Below the pieces are notes generated by a model that was given only the letters and a program-made list of their open reading frames with translations, ran no database searches and had not been told where the DNA came from. DNA of 64,000 bases from CALRGE01 sp964360635 (GTDB lineage Bacteria > Patescibacteriota > Gracilibacteria > UBA1369 > 2-02-FULL-48-14), in NCBI GenBank assembly GCA_964360635.1, contig CAYHXO010000006.1, positions 1 to 64,000 of the forward strand. The letters are read 5' to 3'. Positions within the stretch are counted from its first letter, which is position 1, and each line of letters opens with the position of its first letter. The translations under genes were made by a program, and so were the position numbers. Below, piece after piece: positions 8,468 through 16,079 of this stretch.

Positions 8468-9085
8468 ATGGAAATACTTACAGACAAGCAAAAGGCCGTT
8501 CTTGATTTTATTGAAGATTACCAGATGGGCCATGGCTCATCGCCTACTTTGCGAGAAATGCGCGAACATTTTAAAGTAAAAAGTGACAACAGTGTGCTGA
8601 AACATGTGAAAGCACTTCACGAAAAAGGTTATATTAAAAAAGATGATACTCCTCGTGGAATCAAATTACTTAAAAGTGTGAAAGCAAAATTAGATGCGGC
8701 AACAAATATGTTTAGAATTCCGGTTTTGGGAACAATTCCAGCAGGTGGACCGGTTGTTTCTGAAGAATTTGTAATCGATTATTTTGAGATGGGAACAAGT
8801 ATGTTGAAAAAACCTGATGGAACTTTTGCATTGAAAGTAACAGGATTAAGCATGATTGATGCAGGAATTTTGGAAGGTGACTTTGTTATTGCAAATAGAT
8901 ACTTAAAGGCTCGTGACGGAGATATTGTCATTGCACTGGTTGACGGAGCAAATACAGTAAAGCGATTTAGACAAAAAGGTCAGCATGTTTGGTTACAAGC
9001 TGAAAATAAAGACTACAAAGATATTGAAGCCAGTGAATACCTTGAAGTTCAAGGTGTGGTAACAAATCTAATTAGGCAATATTAA
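8468..9085 (+). CDS. lexA: LexA SOS repressor (self-cleaving S24 peptidase)
   Basis: A 205-aa repressor of DNA-damage genes. The N-terminal winged helix (1-65) contains LTDKQKAVLDFIEDY and SPTLREMREHF. The self-cleavage site is Ala-Gly in IPAGGPV (about residue 92-93). The catalytic dyad is Ser in GLSMIDAGILEGD (about 127) and Lys in ANTVKRF (about 163). The usual GDSM is GLSM here. Length is normal. The promoter spacer at 8419-8434 is a palindrome, consistent with autoregulation. The 3' end overlaps the convergent gene at 9072 by 14 bp. A weak start context precedes the ATG (AAAATATATGG). Confidence 0.95.
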   Translation: MEILTDKQKAVLDFIEDYQMGHGSSPTLREMREHFKVKSDNSVLKHVKALHEKGYIKKDDTPRGIKLLKSVKAKLDAATNMFRIPVLGTIPAGGPVVSEEFVIDYFEMGTSMLKKPDGTFALKVTGLSMIDAGILEGDFVIANRYLKARDGDIVIALVDGANTVKRFRQKGQHVWLQAENKDYKDIEASEYLEVQGVVTNLIRQY

Positions 9086-9638
9086 GCATAACGAATTCCG
9101 TTGTTGCTTCAGGTAATTCGCTCTTCAGTTTAACTGAGAATTTATCTTTAGTTGCGAGGTCACTTTTGCCTACTGCCTTCAGAAATTCGCTTGGAGCGCC
9201 TTCGTAACAAGAAAGAATTACAACTCGTGGATCGATTTCTTCAAATATTGTTTGAGCCTGTTTTGTGCTTAAAACTTCTTTTGTACCAACCGGTAAAATC
9301 AAAATATCAACATCACCAATTCTTTCAAACATGGCCTCTGTTATATCTGTTGAAAGTGTACCAAGTGAGCAAACACGAATATTGTCGATTGAGAATACAA
9401 AGATATTTATTGGCTTATCTTGAGGAGGAACACTTGGAATTGCTTCTATTGAAACATTTGAAACTTCATATTCTCCTGGCCAGCTTAAAATTTTTGCATT
9501 TTGAATACCTGATTCTGAATCTTGTTTGGTGAAAAGCACAACATTTGCCTTAATGCTGTCATTCTGTGGATCAATTGTAACTGTTGCCTCTGAACCTTTA
9601 ATTGTGAATGATGATTTACCTTGCCAGTTGATTTCCAT
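9072..9638 (-). CDS. Metallo-beta-lactamase-fold protein lacking the metal ligands
   Basis: 188 aa. The opening WQGKSSFTIKGSEATVTIDPQ matches the first strands of UPF0173/L-ascorbate-lactonase-like metallo-beta-lactamase-fold proteins. The middle ILSWPGEYEVSNVSIEAIP and the GDVDILILPVG segment continue that fold. The HxHxDH metal-binding motif that should follow the second strand is replaced by NVVLFTKQDSESG, and no substitute His cluster is seen. Metal-dependent hydrolysis is therefore unlikely; a binding or structural role is inferred. It is convergent with lexA and preceded by a 68-bp gap to the next minus-strand gene. Confidence 0.65.
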   Translation of the reverse strand: MEINWQGKSSFTIKGSEATVTIDPQNDSIKANVVLFTKQDSESGIQNAKILSWPGEYEVSNVSIEAIPSVPPQDKPINIFVFSIDNIRVCSLGTLSTDITEAMFERIGDVDILILPVGTKEVLSTKQAQTIFEEIDPRVVILSCYEGAPSEFLKAVGKSDLATKDKFSVKLKSELPEATTEFVMLNIA

Positions 9639-9706
9639 ATATTTTTTTAGATCGGGCGAATTCTAACAAAGCTTAGTGGATTAGGAAAGCGGGAGTTTTT
9701 TGGCAT

Positions 9707-10507
9707 TTAGGCTTTTGCTCTGAACATGGCACGGACGCCGCGCGAGTCTCCACCATTATTTACGAAGTCAAAATACGCCCAACGTTCCAGATAATACGGA
9801 TCGTAGACCCCAACATACGCACCACCGATATTCTCATTATTTTCTCCACTCTCAAACCATATTGATTTTTGGTACATAAGATTTTTAGAACTTACAATTT
9901 GTCCTCCAGTAAATCTTTCAAATTTAATAACTTCAAGAGATCTTTCAGGTGGAGCTATATGTGGGAAAAGAGCATAATCTTTTGAGATAAGGACTCTTCT
10001 TGATTTGTTATACCCCATTCCTGTCATGATTGGCTCAACTCCTCCATTTGCCACAAGTGGATTGCCTTCTTTATCTAATCCAAAGAGTATACTTTCGGGA
10101 AGATTGACTGCTTTTTCAAGATTATTCCCGGTAAGAAGTCTATCCTGAACAAAATCCCATTTAGCTTTCTCTTTTTCCTCAGGCTGCCAATTCTCATACA
10201 TGAATCTATATGAAGGCTGGCAGATGTCTACCAATTTGATTTCCTTTGCCAATCCTTTGAATAGTTTTTCATCTTTGACTCCTCTATAGAAAAAATCCAT
10301 CATTACACTAACTCCGTCAAAATCTGTTCCATGAGGTATTTTTTGAGATAATTTATCCAAAATTGCCTTTTTTGTTGATGTGTAAGGGGTTTCGACAACC
10401 TCATTTGCCCATGCCTTTAATAGCTCCTGTTGAGATAAGATGGTGCGTGCTGTTTCAACAGGTTGGGTTTCTATATCTTCGAGTTTTTGCTTTTCGGATT
10501 CGGACAT
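9707..10507 (-). CDS. Hypothetical protein (266 aa)
   Basis: Family not recognised. It is a soluble 266-aa protein with no signal peptide. The first 25 residues are charged and likely disordered (MSESEKQKLEDIETQ). The middle has a helical stretch with PHGTDFDGVSVMMDFFYRG. The C-terminal half (about 150-266) is rich in Gly, Tyr and Trp and probably beta, with NNENIGGAYVGVYDPYYLERW. No catalytic motif is clear. It is transcribed divergently from enolase. A perfect 10-bp-arm palindrome sits 8 bp before its start, suggesting a dedicated repressor or autoregulation. Confidence 0.75.
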   Translation of the reverse strand: MSESEKQKLEDIETQPVETARTILSQQELLKAWANEVVETPYTSTKKAILDKLSQKIPHGTDFDGVSVMMDFFYRGVKDEKLFKGLAKEIKLVDICQPSYRFMYENWQPEEKEKAKWDFVQDRLLTGNNLEKAVNLPESILFGLDKEGNPLVANGGVEPIMTGMGYNKSRRVLISKDYALFPHIAPPERSLEVIKFERFTGGQIVSSKNLMYQKSIWFESGENNENIGGAYVGVYDPYYLERWAYFDFVNNGGDSRGVRAMFRAKA

Positions 10508-10514
10508 GTTTTTT

Positions 10515-10540
10515 AATTAGATGTGAATATACATCTAATT
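10515..10540 (-). promoter_or_regulatory. Palindromic operator over the -10 of the 266-aa gene
   Basis: AATTAGATGT (10515-10524) and ACATCTAATT (10531-10540) are perfect inverted arms around GAATAT. On the minus strand TATATT, inside the palindrome, can serve as a -10, with TAGACA 16 nt upstream as -35. No T-run follows on either strand, so an operator fits better than a terminator. Confidence 0.5.
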
Positions 10541-10631
10541 CGAGGTTTGTCTAGGTGCTGTTAAAATTTAAATTAAATGTTTTTGTGATTCTCAAAAATG
10601 CAGTATCATGCACCCGATTAACCCCCACATC

Positions 10632-11879
10632 ATGAGCAAAATTACTAAAATTCACGCGAGAGAAGTTTTAGATTCACGCGGAAATCCAACAGTTGAAGCT
10701 GAAGTTACAAGTGAAAGCGGGTTTGGCAGAGCAATTGTACCAAGTGGTGCATCAACAGGAGAAAATGAGGCTTGTGAATTGAGAGATGGCGAAAAAAGAT
10801 ATAATGGAAAAGGTGTAATGAAAGCTGTTGTGAATGTGAATGGTGAAATAGCAGGAGCTGTTGTGGGAATGGAAGTAACTGAGCAAAGCTCAATAGACCA
10901 AAAAATGATTGCACTCGATGGAACTCCAAATAAAAATCGATTGGGGGCGAATGCACTGTTGGCTGTGTCTTTGGCTGTTGCCCGTGCTGCGGCATCTGAG
11001 AAAAATCTCCAGCTTTGGCAATATCTAAATCCAAATGCAACTTTGCTTCCAACACCGATGATGAACCTGTTAAATGGTGGAGCACATGCTGATAGTAATG
11101 TGGATTTTCAGGAATTTATGGTTGTGCCGAAAGGTGCTGCAAGTTTTAAAGAGGCTTTGAGATATGGTGCTGAAACTTTTCATGCTCTGAAAAAATTGCT
11201 TAAGGAATCTGGCCATTCGACCGGAGTGGGTGATGAAGGTGGCTTTGCACCAAACTTCAAATCAAATGAAGAAGCTTTGGAATATTTGGTGAAAGCCATT
11301 GAATCTGCGGGTTACATTCCGGGGAAAGATATTTTTATTGCACTTGATCCGGCAACAAGTGAATTCTATGAAAATGGAGCGTATAATTTAAGGAAAAGTG
11401 GAGCAGGTGTGAAAACAAGCGATGAAATGATTGCACTTTGGGAGATGTGGGCTGACAAATATCCAATATGTTCAATTGAAGACGGACTTGCGGAAAATGA
11501 CTGGGACGGTTGGAAAAAACTTACTGAAAAAATGGGATCAAAAATTCAATTGGTTGGAGATGATTTACTTGTAACAAATGTGAAGTTTTTGAAACGTGCG
11601 ATTGATGAAAAATCATGCAATGCGATTTTAGTAAAAGTGAATCAAATTGGTACATTAACAGAGGCAAAAGATGCTGTCGAAATGGCGAAAAAAGCTGGCT
11701 TCGCTTGCGTTATGTCACACAGAAGCGGCGAAAGTGAAGATTCAACAATTGCAGATCTTGCTGTTGCATGGGAAACCGGACAGATCAAAACCGGCTCAGC
11801 TAGTAGATCTGATAGAATTGCAAAATACAATCAGTTACTGAGAATTGAGGAAATGCTTGGCGAAAAGGCTAGATTCTAA
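10632..11879 (+). CDS. eno: Enolase (phosphopyruvate hydratase)
   Basis: Glycolytic enzyme converting 2-phosphoglycerate to phosphoenolpyruvate. About 415 aa from the ATG at 10632 (MSKITKIHAREVLDSRGNPT). The ATG at 10608 overlaps the likely -10 TATCAT (10604-10609), so the downstream start is chosen. Conserved features: the N-terminal SRGNPTVE and loop SGASTGENEA, metal ligands in IALDPA, SIEDGL and GDDLLVTN, the catalytic Lys in ILVKVNQIGT, and the signature SHRSGESEDSTIADLAVA. It is monocistronic, with its own terminator hairpin at 11884-11905. Confidence 0.97.
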   Translation: MSKITKIHAREVLDSRGNPTVEAEVTSESGFGRAIVPSGASTGENEACELRDGEKRYNGKGVMKAVVNVNGEIAGAVVGMEVTEQSSIDQKMIALDGTPNKNRLGANALLAVSLAVARAAASEKNLQLWQYLNPNATLLPTPMMNLLNGGAHADSNVDFQEFMVVPKGAASFKEALRYGAETFHALKKLLKESGHSTGVGDEGGFAPNFKSNEEALEYLVKAIESAGYIPGKDIFIALDPATSEFYENGAYNLRKSGAGVKTSDEMIALWEMWADKYPICSIEDGLAENDWDGWKKLTEKMGSKIQLVGDDLLVTNVKFLKRAIDEKSCNAILVKVNQIGTLTEAKDAVEMAKKAGFACVMSHRSGESEDSTIADLAVAWETGQIKTGSASRSDRIAKYNQLLRIEEMLGEKARF

Positions 11880-11883
11880 AGGG

Positions 11884-11905
11884 AAGCTTGCCTTCGGCAA
11901 GTTTT
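11884..11905 (+). terminator. Rho-independent terminator of eno
   Basis: CTTGCC (11887-11892), loop TTC, GGCAAG (11896-11901), then TTTT. AAG before and TTT after can extend the stem. It begins 5 bp after the enolase stop. Confidence 0.8.
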
Positions 11906-11907
11906 AA

Positions 11908-12260
11908 AAACCGACCCTAATTCCTGTTTGTAGAGAATCTATATATAGTTCAATCAAACTTTTATGGGAGTAGAGTCGGTTTCGTGAATGGCGACGAACT
12001 CATTCTGTTTTTGTTTTTTTCTGCCTTATTTTGGTCGGGTTTATGGCCGGACCGGGGCTGCCCTTGGCGTGGAAGTGGCCGCTGTAACCGAAGTCAGGGA
12101 GCAGGAAACGCAAGTCCACAGAGCGATATGAGAGTCTGTCTCTCATGGGTTCCCTTGTCTAGAGAACCATCACAAAGCGAGAAAGAAAATTGTCGATGTT
12201 TATCGACCGCTTACCATCACGCTTAGTGCTGGGTAATCCGCGTCAGGATTACTTTTTGTT
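11908..12260 (+). ncRNA. Candidate structured non-coding RNA, class unassigned
   Basis: This gene-free stretch of about 350 bp is clearly richer in G+C than its neighbours from about 12030 to 12250 and is full of short helices. AAACCGAC (11908-11915) pairs with GTCGGTTT (11975-11982). ATGAGAG-TCTGT-CTCTCAT is at about 12128-12146. GGTTC and GAACC pair around 12150-12170. GTCGAT-GTTT-ATCGAC is near 12194-12209. A strong terminator ends it at 12235-12259. A possible -10 (TATAGT, 11944-11949) would give an RNA of about 300 nt. I could not match it to tmRNA, RNase P, SRP or 6S consensus motifs by eye. An 80-codon open frame here has no coding features. Confidence 0.6.
12235..12259 (+). terminator. 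Rho-independent terminator of the ncRNA candidate
   Basis: GTAATCC (12235-12241), loop GCGTCA, GGATTAC (12248-12254), then TTTTTGTTTTTG. This is a 7-bp perfect stem with a classical T-tract. Confidence 0.88.
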
Positions 12261-12371
12261 TTTGTTTTTGTGTTTTCAATGTGCCTGGGTGAATCCAATG
12301 TTTGTCTTACTGAATTCATGTCATTATATCCCCCTTTGTTTTCTTTGCAACTAATATTACTCGACTAGTGC

Positions 12372-12385
12372 CGAAATATATTTCG
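12372..12385. repeat. Perfect 14-bp palindrome upstream of the serine dehydratase operon
   Basis: CGAAATATATTTCG reads the same on both strands. It lies about 40 bp before the -35 of the serine dehydratase promoter, so it may be a regulator site. The rest of 12261-12420 shows nothing identifiable. Confidence 0.4.
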
Positions 12386-12424
12386 TGGTGGTACATTTTC
12401 AGGTAGAGCATGTATCGCTTTCTA

Positions 12425-12452
12425 TGGACTTTTCTTTTTTAAAAGCTATACT
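12425..12452 (+). promoter_or_regulatory. Promoter of the serine dehydratase operon
   Basis: -35 TGGACT (12425-12430), a 16-nt spacer and -10 TATACT (12447-12452) give a leader of about 15 nt before the ATG at 12473. Confidence 0.5.
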
Positions 12453-12472
12453 TTGGGCGATTAAATCCCCAA

Positions 12473-13159
12473 ATGACTAGCTTTTCAGTCTTCGACATTG
12501 CGGGTCCGGTAATGGTTGGGCCATCGAGCTCACATACTGCAGGTGCGGCAAGGATCGGTCAGTTTGCGAGAGCTATTTTTGATGCGACTCCAACTAAAGT
12601 ACACTTTTTGCTACACGGTTCTTTTGGCGAAGTATATAAAGGCCACTCAACAGATAAGGCGCTACTTGGTGGCATTATGAAATTTCCACCTAATGATGAA
12701 AGAATTAAGATTGCATTCGAGGTTGCAAAAGAGAAAAATATTGAATATGAATTTGAACCTGGAGATTTGGGCGGTGGATACCATCCTAACAGTGTAAAAA
12801 TTACCCTTGAAAATGCTGAAAGGAAGATGACACTTATTGGCTCTTCAATCGGTGGCGGGAATATAGAAATTTGTCAGATAGACGGCTTCGATATTTACCT
12901 AACCGGAAGTAGCGCGGAGCAATATTTTACGCTTGTGGTTGAAAATGAAAATATGCCCGGAATGTTGGCCAAGACAACAACTTTTCTCGGAGACAAAGGA
13001 ATTAGAATTGTGAATATGCAAAGTTCATATCTTGCTGGTGAAAATAAGGTTTTGAGCGTTTTAAGTATAGATCAAAGTTTATCACTTGATGAAATTCTCA
13101 CTCTGGAAATGGAGCCGGGAATTATTTTCGTTAGATCACTTAACAAAATTGAGCAATGA
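12473..13159 (+). CDS. sdaAB: L-serine dehydratase, beta subunit
   Basis: Small subunit (228 aa) of the iron-sulfur L-serine ammonia-lyase (L-serine to pyruvate and ammonia). It shows the beta-domain signature FDIAGPVMVGPSSSHTAGAARIG (read in parts) at 7-29, a middle with HGSFGEVYKGHSTDKALLGG, and a C-terminal ACT domain (about 150-228) beginning FTLVVENENMPGMLAK. Two-subunit enzymes of this type occur in Firmicutes and many anaerobes. It is co-transcribed with the alpha subunit by a 4-bp ATGA overlap. In context it would feed pyruvate to the ferredoxin oxidoreductase encoded downstream. Confidence 0.95.
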   Translation: MTSFSVFDIAGPVMVGPSSSHTAGAARIGQFARAIFDATPTKVHFLLHGSFGEVYKGHSTDKALLGGIMKFPPNDERIKIAFEVAKEKNIEYEFEPGDLGGGYHPNSVKITLENAERKMTLIGSSIGGGNIEICQIDGFDIYLTGSSAEQYFTLVVENENMPGMLAKTTTFLGDKGIRIVNMQSSYLAGENKVLSVLSIDQSLSLDEILTLEMEPGIIFVRSLNKIEQ

Positions 13160-14085
13160 CAGCTTCATATATTTTCAGAAACGGTACTGAACTATTAGCA
13201 AGGTGTGTAGAGCATAAAATGACAATTTGGGAGGTAGTTTTAAATTATGAAATTCAGATGTCCGGTAATACGAAAGAGGAAATTTATAAAAAACTTTCCG
13301 ATCGATTGCATGTTATTTTCAGAGGAATTGATGCCGCTATTGAAAACCCTGAGCTTTCTCCTAGTGGGATGGTCGGGAAATCGACCCCACTTCTTGCTAC
13401 TGCCGTTAAAAATTGGAAAGAAGTTGCAGATGGATTGCTATTAAATGAGACTGCAGTGCGTGGAATGCTTGGTGCGATTGCAACAGGAGAAAATAATGCG
13501 AGAATGGGTGTTATTCTGGCCTTCCCAACTGCCGGTGCCGCCGGAGTTATTCCTGGAGCAATTTACGGCGCAATGAAAAAATTTAAGTTGAGCGAAGAAC
13601 AATTGGTGCAAATGATGTTAACCGCTTCAGGAGTTGGAATTATTATCGCAAATACTGCCACACTTTCAGGTGCGGCAGGTGGATGTCAGGCAGAGGTTGG
13701 CAGTGCAACTGCAATGGCGGCTGCGGCTTTGACCGAAGTTAGAGGAAAATCACCTGAAACAACCTTACACGCTGCTTCATTGGCTTTGAAAAATATGCTT
13801 GGCTTGGCGTGCGACCCAATTGGTGGACTTGTGGAAGTTCCTTGTATTAAAAGAAATGGAATTGGTGCGGTTTTCTCGATGGCGGCTTCAGATATGGCCT
13901 GTATGGGAATTGAAAGTTTCGTTCCATTTGATGAAATTGTTTCCGCAATGCGATCAATCGGCGACATGATGAGCCCAAAAATTCGTGAAACCGCTTTGGG
14001 TGGATTGGCCGTAACTCCAACAGGTCAAAAAGTTGCTAAGAAGATGGGGTTAATACAGTTGGGGAGTAATCCTTGTAGTAAGTAG
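13156..14085 (+). CDS. sdaAA: L-serine dehydratase, iron-sulfur alpha subunit
   Basis: Catalytic subunit (309 aa). The conserved SGMVGKSTPLLATAVKNW and NARMGVILAFPTAGAAG segments are present. Candidate Cys ligands of the catalytic [4Fe-4S] cluster lie in GGCQAEVG, LACDPIGG and VPCIKRNGIGAV. The N terminus (TASYIFRNGTELLARCVEHKM) matches the alpha subunit of the two-chain enzymes. The start ATG overlaps the beta-subunit stop (ATGA). The oxygen-sensitive cluster fits an anaerobic or microaerobic lifestyle. The last residues (GSNPCSK) run into a repeat/operator region at 14094. Confidence 0.95.
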   Translation: MTASYIFRNGTELLARCVEHKMTIWEVVLNYEIQMSGNTKEEIYKKLSDRLHVIFRGIDAAIENPELSPSGMVGKSTPLLATAVKNWKEVADGLLLNETAVRGMLGAIATGENNARMGVILAFPTAGAAGVIPGAIYGAMKKFKLSEEQLVQMMLTASGVGIIIANTATLSGAAGGCQAEVGSATAMAAAALTEVRGKSPETTLHAASLALKNMLGLACDPIGGLVEVPCIKRNGIGAVFSMAASDMACMGIESFVPFDEIVSAMRSIGDMMSPKIRETALGGLAVTPTGQKVAKKMGLIQLGSNPCSK

Positions 14086-14094
14086 ATTGGAGAT

Positions 14095-14147
14095 TTCGGG
14101 ATTGTGACTCCGAATAATAAGTAAATTTTCGGGAATTGGATTCCGAA
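14095..14147. repeat. Two tandem dyads TTCGG-N10-CCGAA (operator-like)
   Basis: TTCGG/CCGAA pairs at 14095-14114 and 14128-14147 share the same 10-nt spacing and are 33 bp apart. The surrounding bases are also similar (TTTCGGGA...TCCGAATAAT in both). They end just before the -35 at 14151, so they look like two operator sites, probably for a regulator of the ATPase gene. Confidence 0.55.
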
Positions 14148-14150
14148 TAA

Positions 14151-14179
14151 TTGACAGATTTTACGGAATTTGATAATAT
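14151..14179 (+). promoter_or_regulatory. Consensus sigma70 promoter, leaderless start at 14186
   Basis: -35 TTGACA (14151-14156) is perfect. The spacer is 17 nt and the extended -10 is TGA-TAATAT (14174-14179). Six nt later is the ATG at 14186, where transcription should start. Confidence 0.8.
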
Positions 14180-14185
14180 AGAGCC

Positions 14186-15349
14186 ATGAATATTTGGAGA
14201 GCATATCAACCCATCAGTCACTTCTTGACTATAGGCAAAGTCTTAGTACTTTATGGGCCGAGACAAGCTGGTAAAACCACACTCATCAAAGAGAATGACC
14301 AGTTTTTTAGTACTAAAAAAATCCGTTGGGATACAGGAGATAATATCGAGACACGTGTACTTTTCGATGGTGAGAATTTAAAAGATATTTTAGCTTACGT
14401 AGAAGGTTATGATGTTCTCATCATTGATGAGGCTCAAAGAATTCCAAAGATTGGCCAAGGACTAAAAATGCTGGTTGACCATAGAAAAGATTTGTCTATT
14501 CTGGTAACTGGCTCATCCTCATTTGAATTAGCCGGACAGGTAGGTGAGCCTCTTACGGGTCGTCATCGCACGCTTACGCTTTTCCCGATTTCTCAATATG
14601 AGCTTTTGGCTAAATCTTTTAGTGCATTTGATCTTCAAAAGAAACTGGATGAATTTTTAATTTATGGATCTTATCCGGAAATTTTAACGACAGATTCATC
14701 TGAAGAGAAACAAAGGAGAATTGAAGAAATAGCACATTCATATTTGTTTAAAGACATACTTGAGCTCGATGCAATTCGTAACTCTAAAGTATTACTGGAT
14801 TTGGTTAGATTACTCGCTTTCCAAATTGGAAATGAAGTTTCACTGTCTGAATTGGGTCAACAAATCGGCCTGGACAGTAAAACTGTAGCCAGATATTTAG
14901 ATGTTTTGGAAAAAGCCTTTGTGATTTTTCAAGCCAGAGGATATGGCAATAATTTAAGAAAAGAAATTACTAAAAAAAGTAAATATTATTTTTATGATCT
15001 TGGCATTCGCAATGCGATTATTTCAAATTTTAATCCTGTAAATTTGAGAAATGATATCGGAGCATTATGGGAAAATTTTATTTTCATGGAACGAATTAAG
15101 TTCAGAAATTATGACAATATTTCAGCCAATGTTTTCTTTTGGAGAACATGGAATCAACAAGAAATTGATATTGTCGAAGAAAGAGGGGGAAAACTTTTTG
15201 GATATGAATGCAAGTGGTCAAAGAATTCTATAAAAAAAATTAATGCTCCAAGTGAATGGAAAAATAATTACAAAGATGCGAATTTTACAGTTATTACCCC
15301 TGATAATTATCTTGATTTTATTGCTAAGCCAAAAATATATGCTAACTAA
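14186..15349 (+). CDS. AAA-type ATPase with DUF4143-like C-terminus
   Basis: 387 aa. N-terminal P-loop ATPase: Walker A LYGPRQAGKTTLIKE (about 24-38), Walker B VLIIDEAQRIP (about 86-96), sensor-like LVTGSSSFELA, and TGRHRTLTLFPIS. The C-terminal part holds a winged-helix segment (SLSELGQQIGLDSKTVARYLDVLEK in parts) and a restriction-endonuclease-like fold of the DUF4143 group, with VFFWRTWNQQEIDIVEE and the candidate catalytic line GYECKWSKNS. Such ATPases are common orphans in bacteria and archaea, and a role in mobile or defence functions is suspected but unproven. It is expressed from a consensus promoter with no leader. It overlaps the Phd-like mini-gene by 11 bp. Confidence 0.88.
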   Translation: MNIWRAYQPISHFLTIGKVLVLYGPRQAGKTTLIKENDQFFSTKKIRWDTGDNIETRVLFDGENLKDILAYVEGYDVLIIDEAQRIPKIGQGLKMLVDHRKDLSILVTGSSSFELAGQVGEPLTGRHRTLTLFPISQYELLAKSFSAFDLQKKLDEFLIYGSYPEILTTDSSEEKQRRIEEIAHSYLFKDILELDAIRNSKVLLDLVRLLAFQIGNEVSLSELGQQIGLDSKTVARYLDVLEKAFVIFQARGYGNNLRKEITKKSKYYFYDLGIRNAIISNFNPVNLRNDIGALWENFIFMERIKFRNYDNISANVFFWRTWNQQEIDIVEERGGKLFGYECKWSKNSIKKINAPSEWKNNYKDANFTVITPDNYLDFIAKPKIYAN

Positions 15350-15494
15350 GTCAATTAATATCAGTGATTTCAAAAGGAATTTTTATTCCTATGTAAGAAA
15401 GCCATTAAAAAATGTACGATACATTATTTTTCGTTATAAAAAACCTATTTTAGAAATAAAACCTATTGATATAAATTCCTCTCATGACCTATAA
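15339..15494 (+). CDS. Phd/YefM-like antitoxin fragment (51 aa)
   Basis: A 51-aa frame starting ATG at 15339 inside the end of the ATPase gene and ending 11 bp into purN. The text ISDFKRNFYSYVRKPL ... YIIFRYKKPILEIKPI matches the N-terminal DNA-binding pattern of Phd/YefM antitoxins (ISEFRKN.....I.RYGKPVA.I.P). No toxin gene adjoins it and the C-terminal toxin-binding part is missing. It is either a short repressor of the ATPase unit or a decayed antitoxin. The overlap chain with both neighbours suggests translation. Confidence 0.5.
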   Translation: MLTKSINISDFKRNFYSYVRKPLKNVRYIIFRYKKPILEIKPIDINSSHDL

Positions 15495-16071
15495 AATTGC
15501 AGTTCTAGCGTCAACTCGTGGTACAGATTTAAAGGCTATTTTTGATGAAATTGATGCGGGACTTTTAGCGAATGTAGAAGTTGCGATTGTCGTGAGTAAT
15601 GTTGAGAATTGTGGAGCGCTTGATAAGGCAAAAGCGCACAATGTGAAGGCGGTTTTTGTTGATCCTGCCGGTAAAAATAAAGAAGAATATGATGAGGAGC
15701 TCGCATCGCAAGTAGGCGAAGTAGACTTGGTTTGTTTGATCGGCTACATGAAAATTTTGACAGAGGGATTTGTGAAAAAATATGAAGGAAAAATTATAAA
15801 TGTGCATCCGGCATTACTTCCAAAATATGGAGGAAAGGGTTTTTACGGGCAAAATGTGCATGAAGCGGTGATTGCAGCAGGTGAAAATGAAAGTGGAATG
15901 ACAATTCATTTTGTTACTTCGGAAGTTGATGGCGGTGAGATTTTAATTCAAGAAAAAGTAGCAATTGAAGAAGGGGAAACTGCTGAAAGTTTGAGAGAGA
16001 AAGTTCAGGTGCTTGAGAAAAAATATTACCCTGAGGCAATAAGGTTGCTATCGAGGAAAAGGCATTTATAA
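15484..16071 (+). CDS. purN: Phosphoribosylglycinamide formyltransferase (GART)
   Basis: 195 aa, normal PurN length. It transfers formyl from 10-formyl-tetrahydrofolate to GAR in purine synthesis. The N-terminal Rossmann strand IAVLASTRGTDLKAI is slightly unusual (SxxGTD rather than SGxGSN). The catalytic Asn-His pair is in KIINVHPALLPKYGGKGFYG, and the catalytic Asp in TSEVDGGEIL. It overlaps the Phd-like frame upstream and is followed 8 bp later by a ferredoxin. The rest of the purine genes present (purH, two purP) are 25 kb away. The ferredoxin/oxidoreductase genes downstream are probably co-transcribed but not related in pathway. Confidence 0.94.
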   Translation: MTYKIAVLASTRGTDLKAIFDEIDAGLLANVEVAIVVSNVENCGALDKAKAHNVKAVFVDPAGKNKEEYDEELASQVGEVDLVCLIGYMKILTEGFVKKYEGKIINVHPALLPKYGGKGFYGQNVHEAVIAAGENESGMTIHFVTSEVDGGEILIQEKVAIEEGETAESLREKVQVLEKKYYPEAIRLLSRKRHL

Positions 16072-16079
16072 TATGCCCG

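Noticed and set aside
11965..12000. tmRNA-like 5' text (GGGAGTAGAGTCGGTTTCG) at the ncRNA candidate
   Set aside because: The matching tRNA-like 3' end (complement of the 5' GGGAG with a T-arm and CCA) is absent, and the following frame has no short tag with a stop. Not called tmRNA.
11984..12226. 80-codon open frame in the ncRNA region
   Set aside because: No coding-like composition, it lies within strong RNA hairpins and before a terminator, and it has no homologous pattern.
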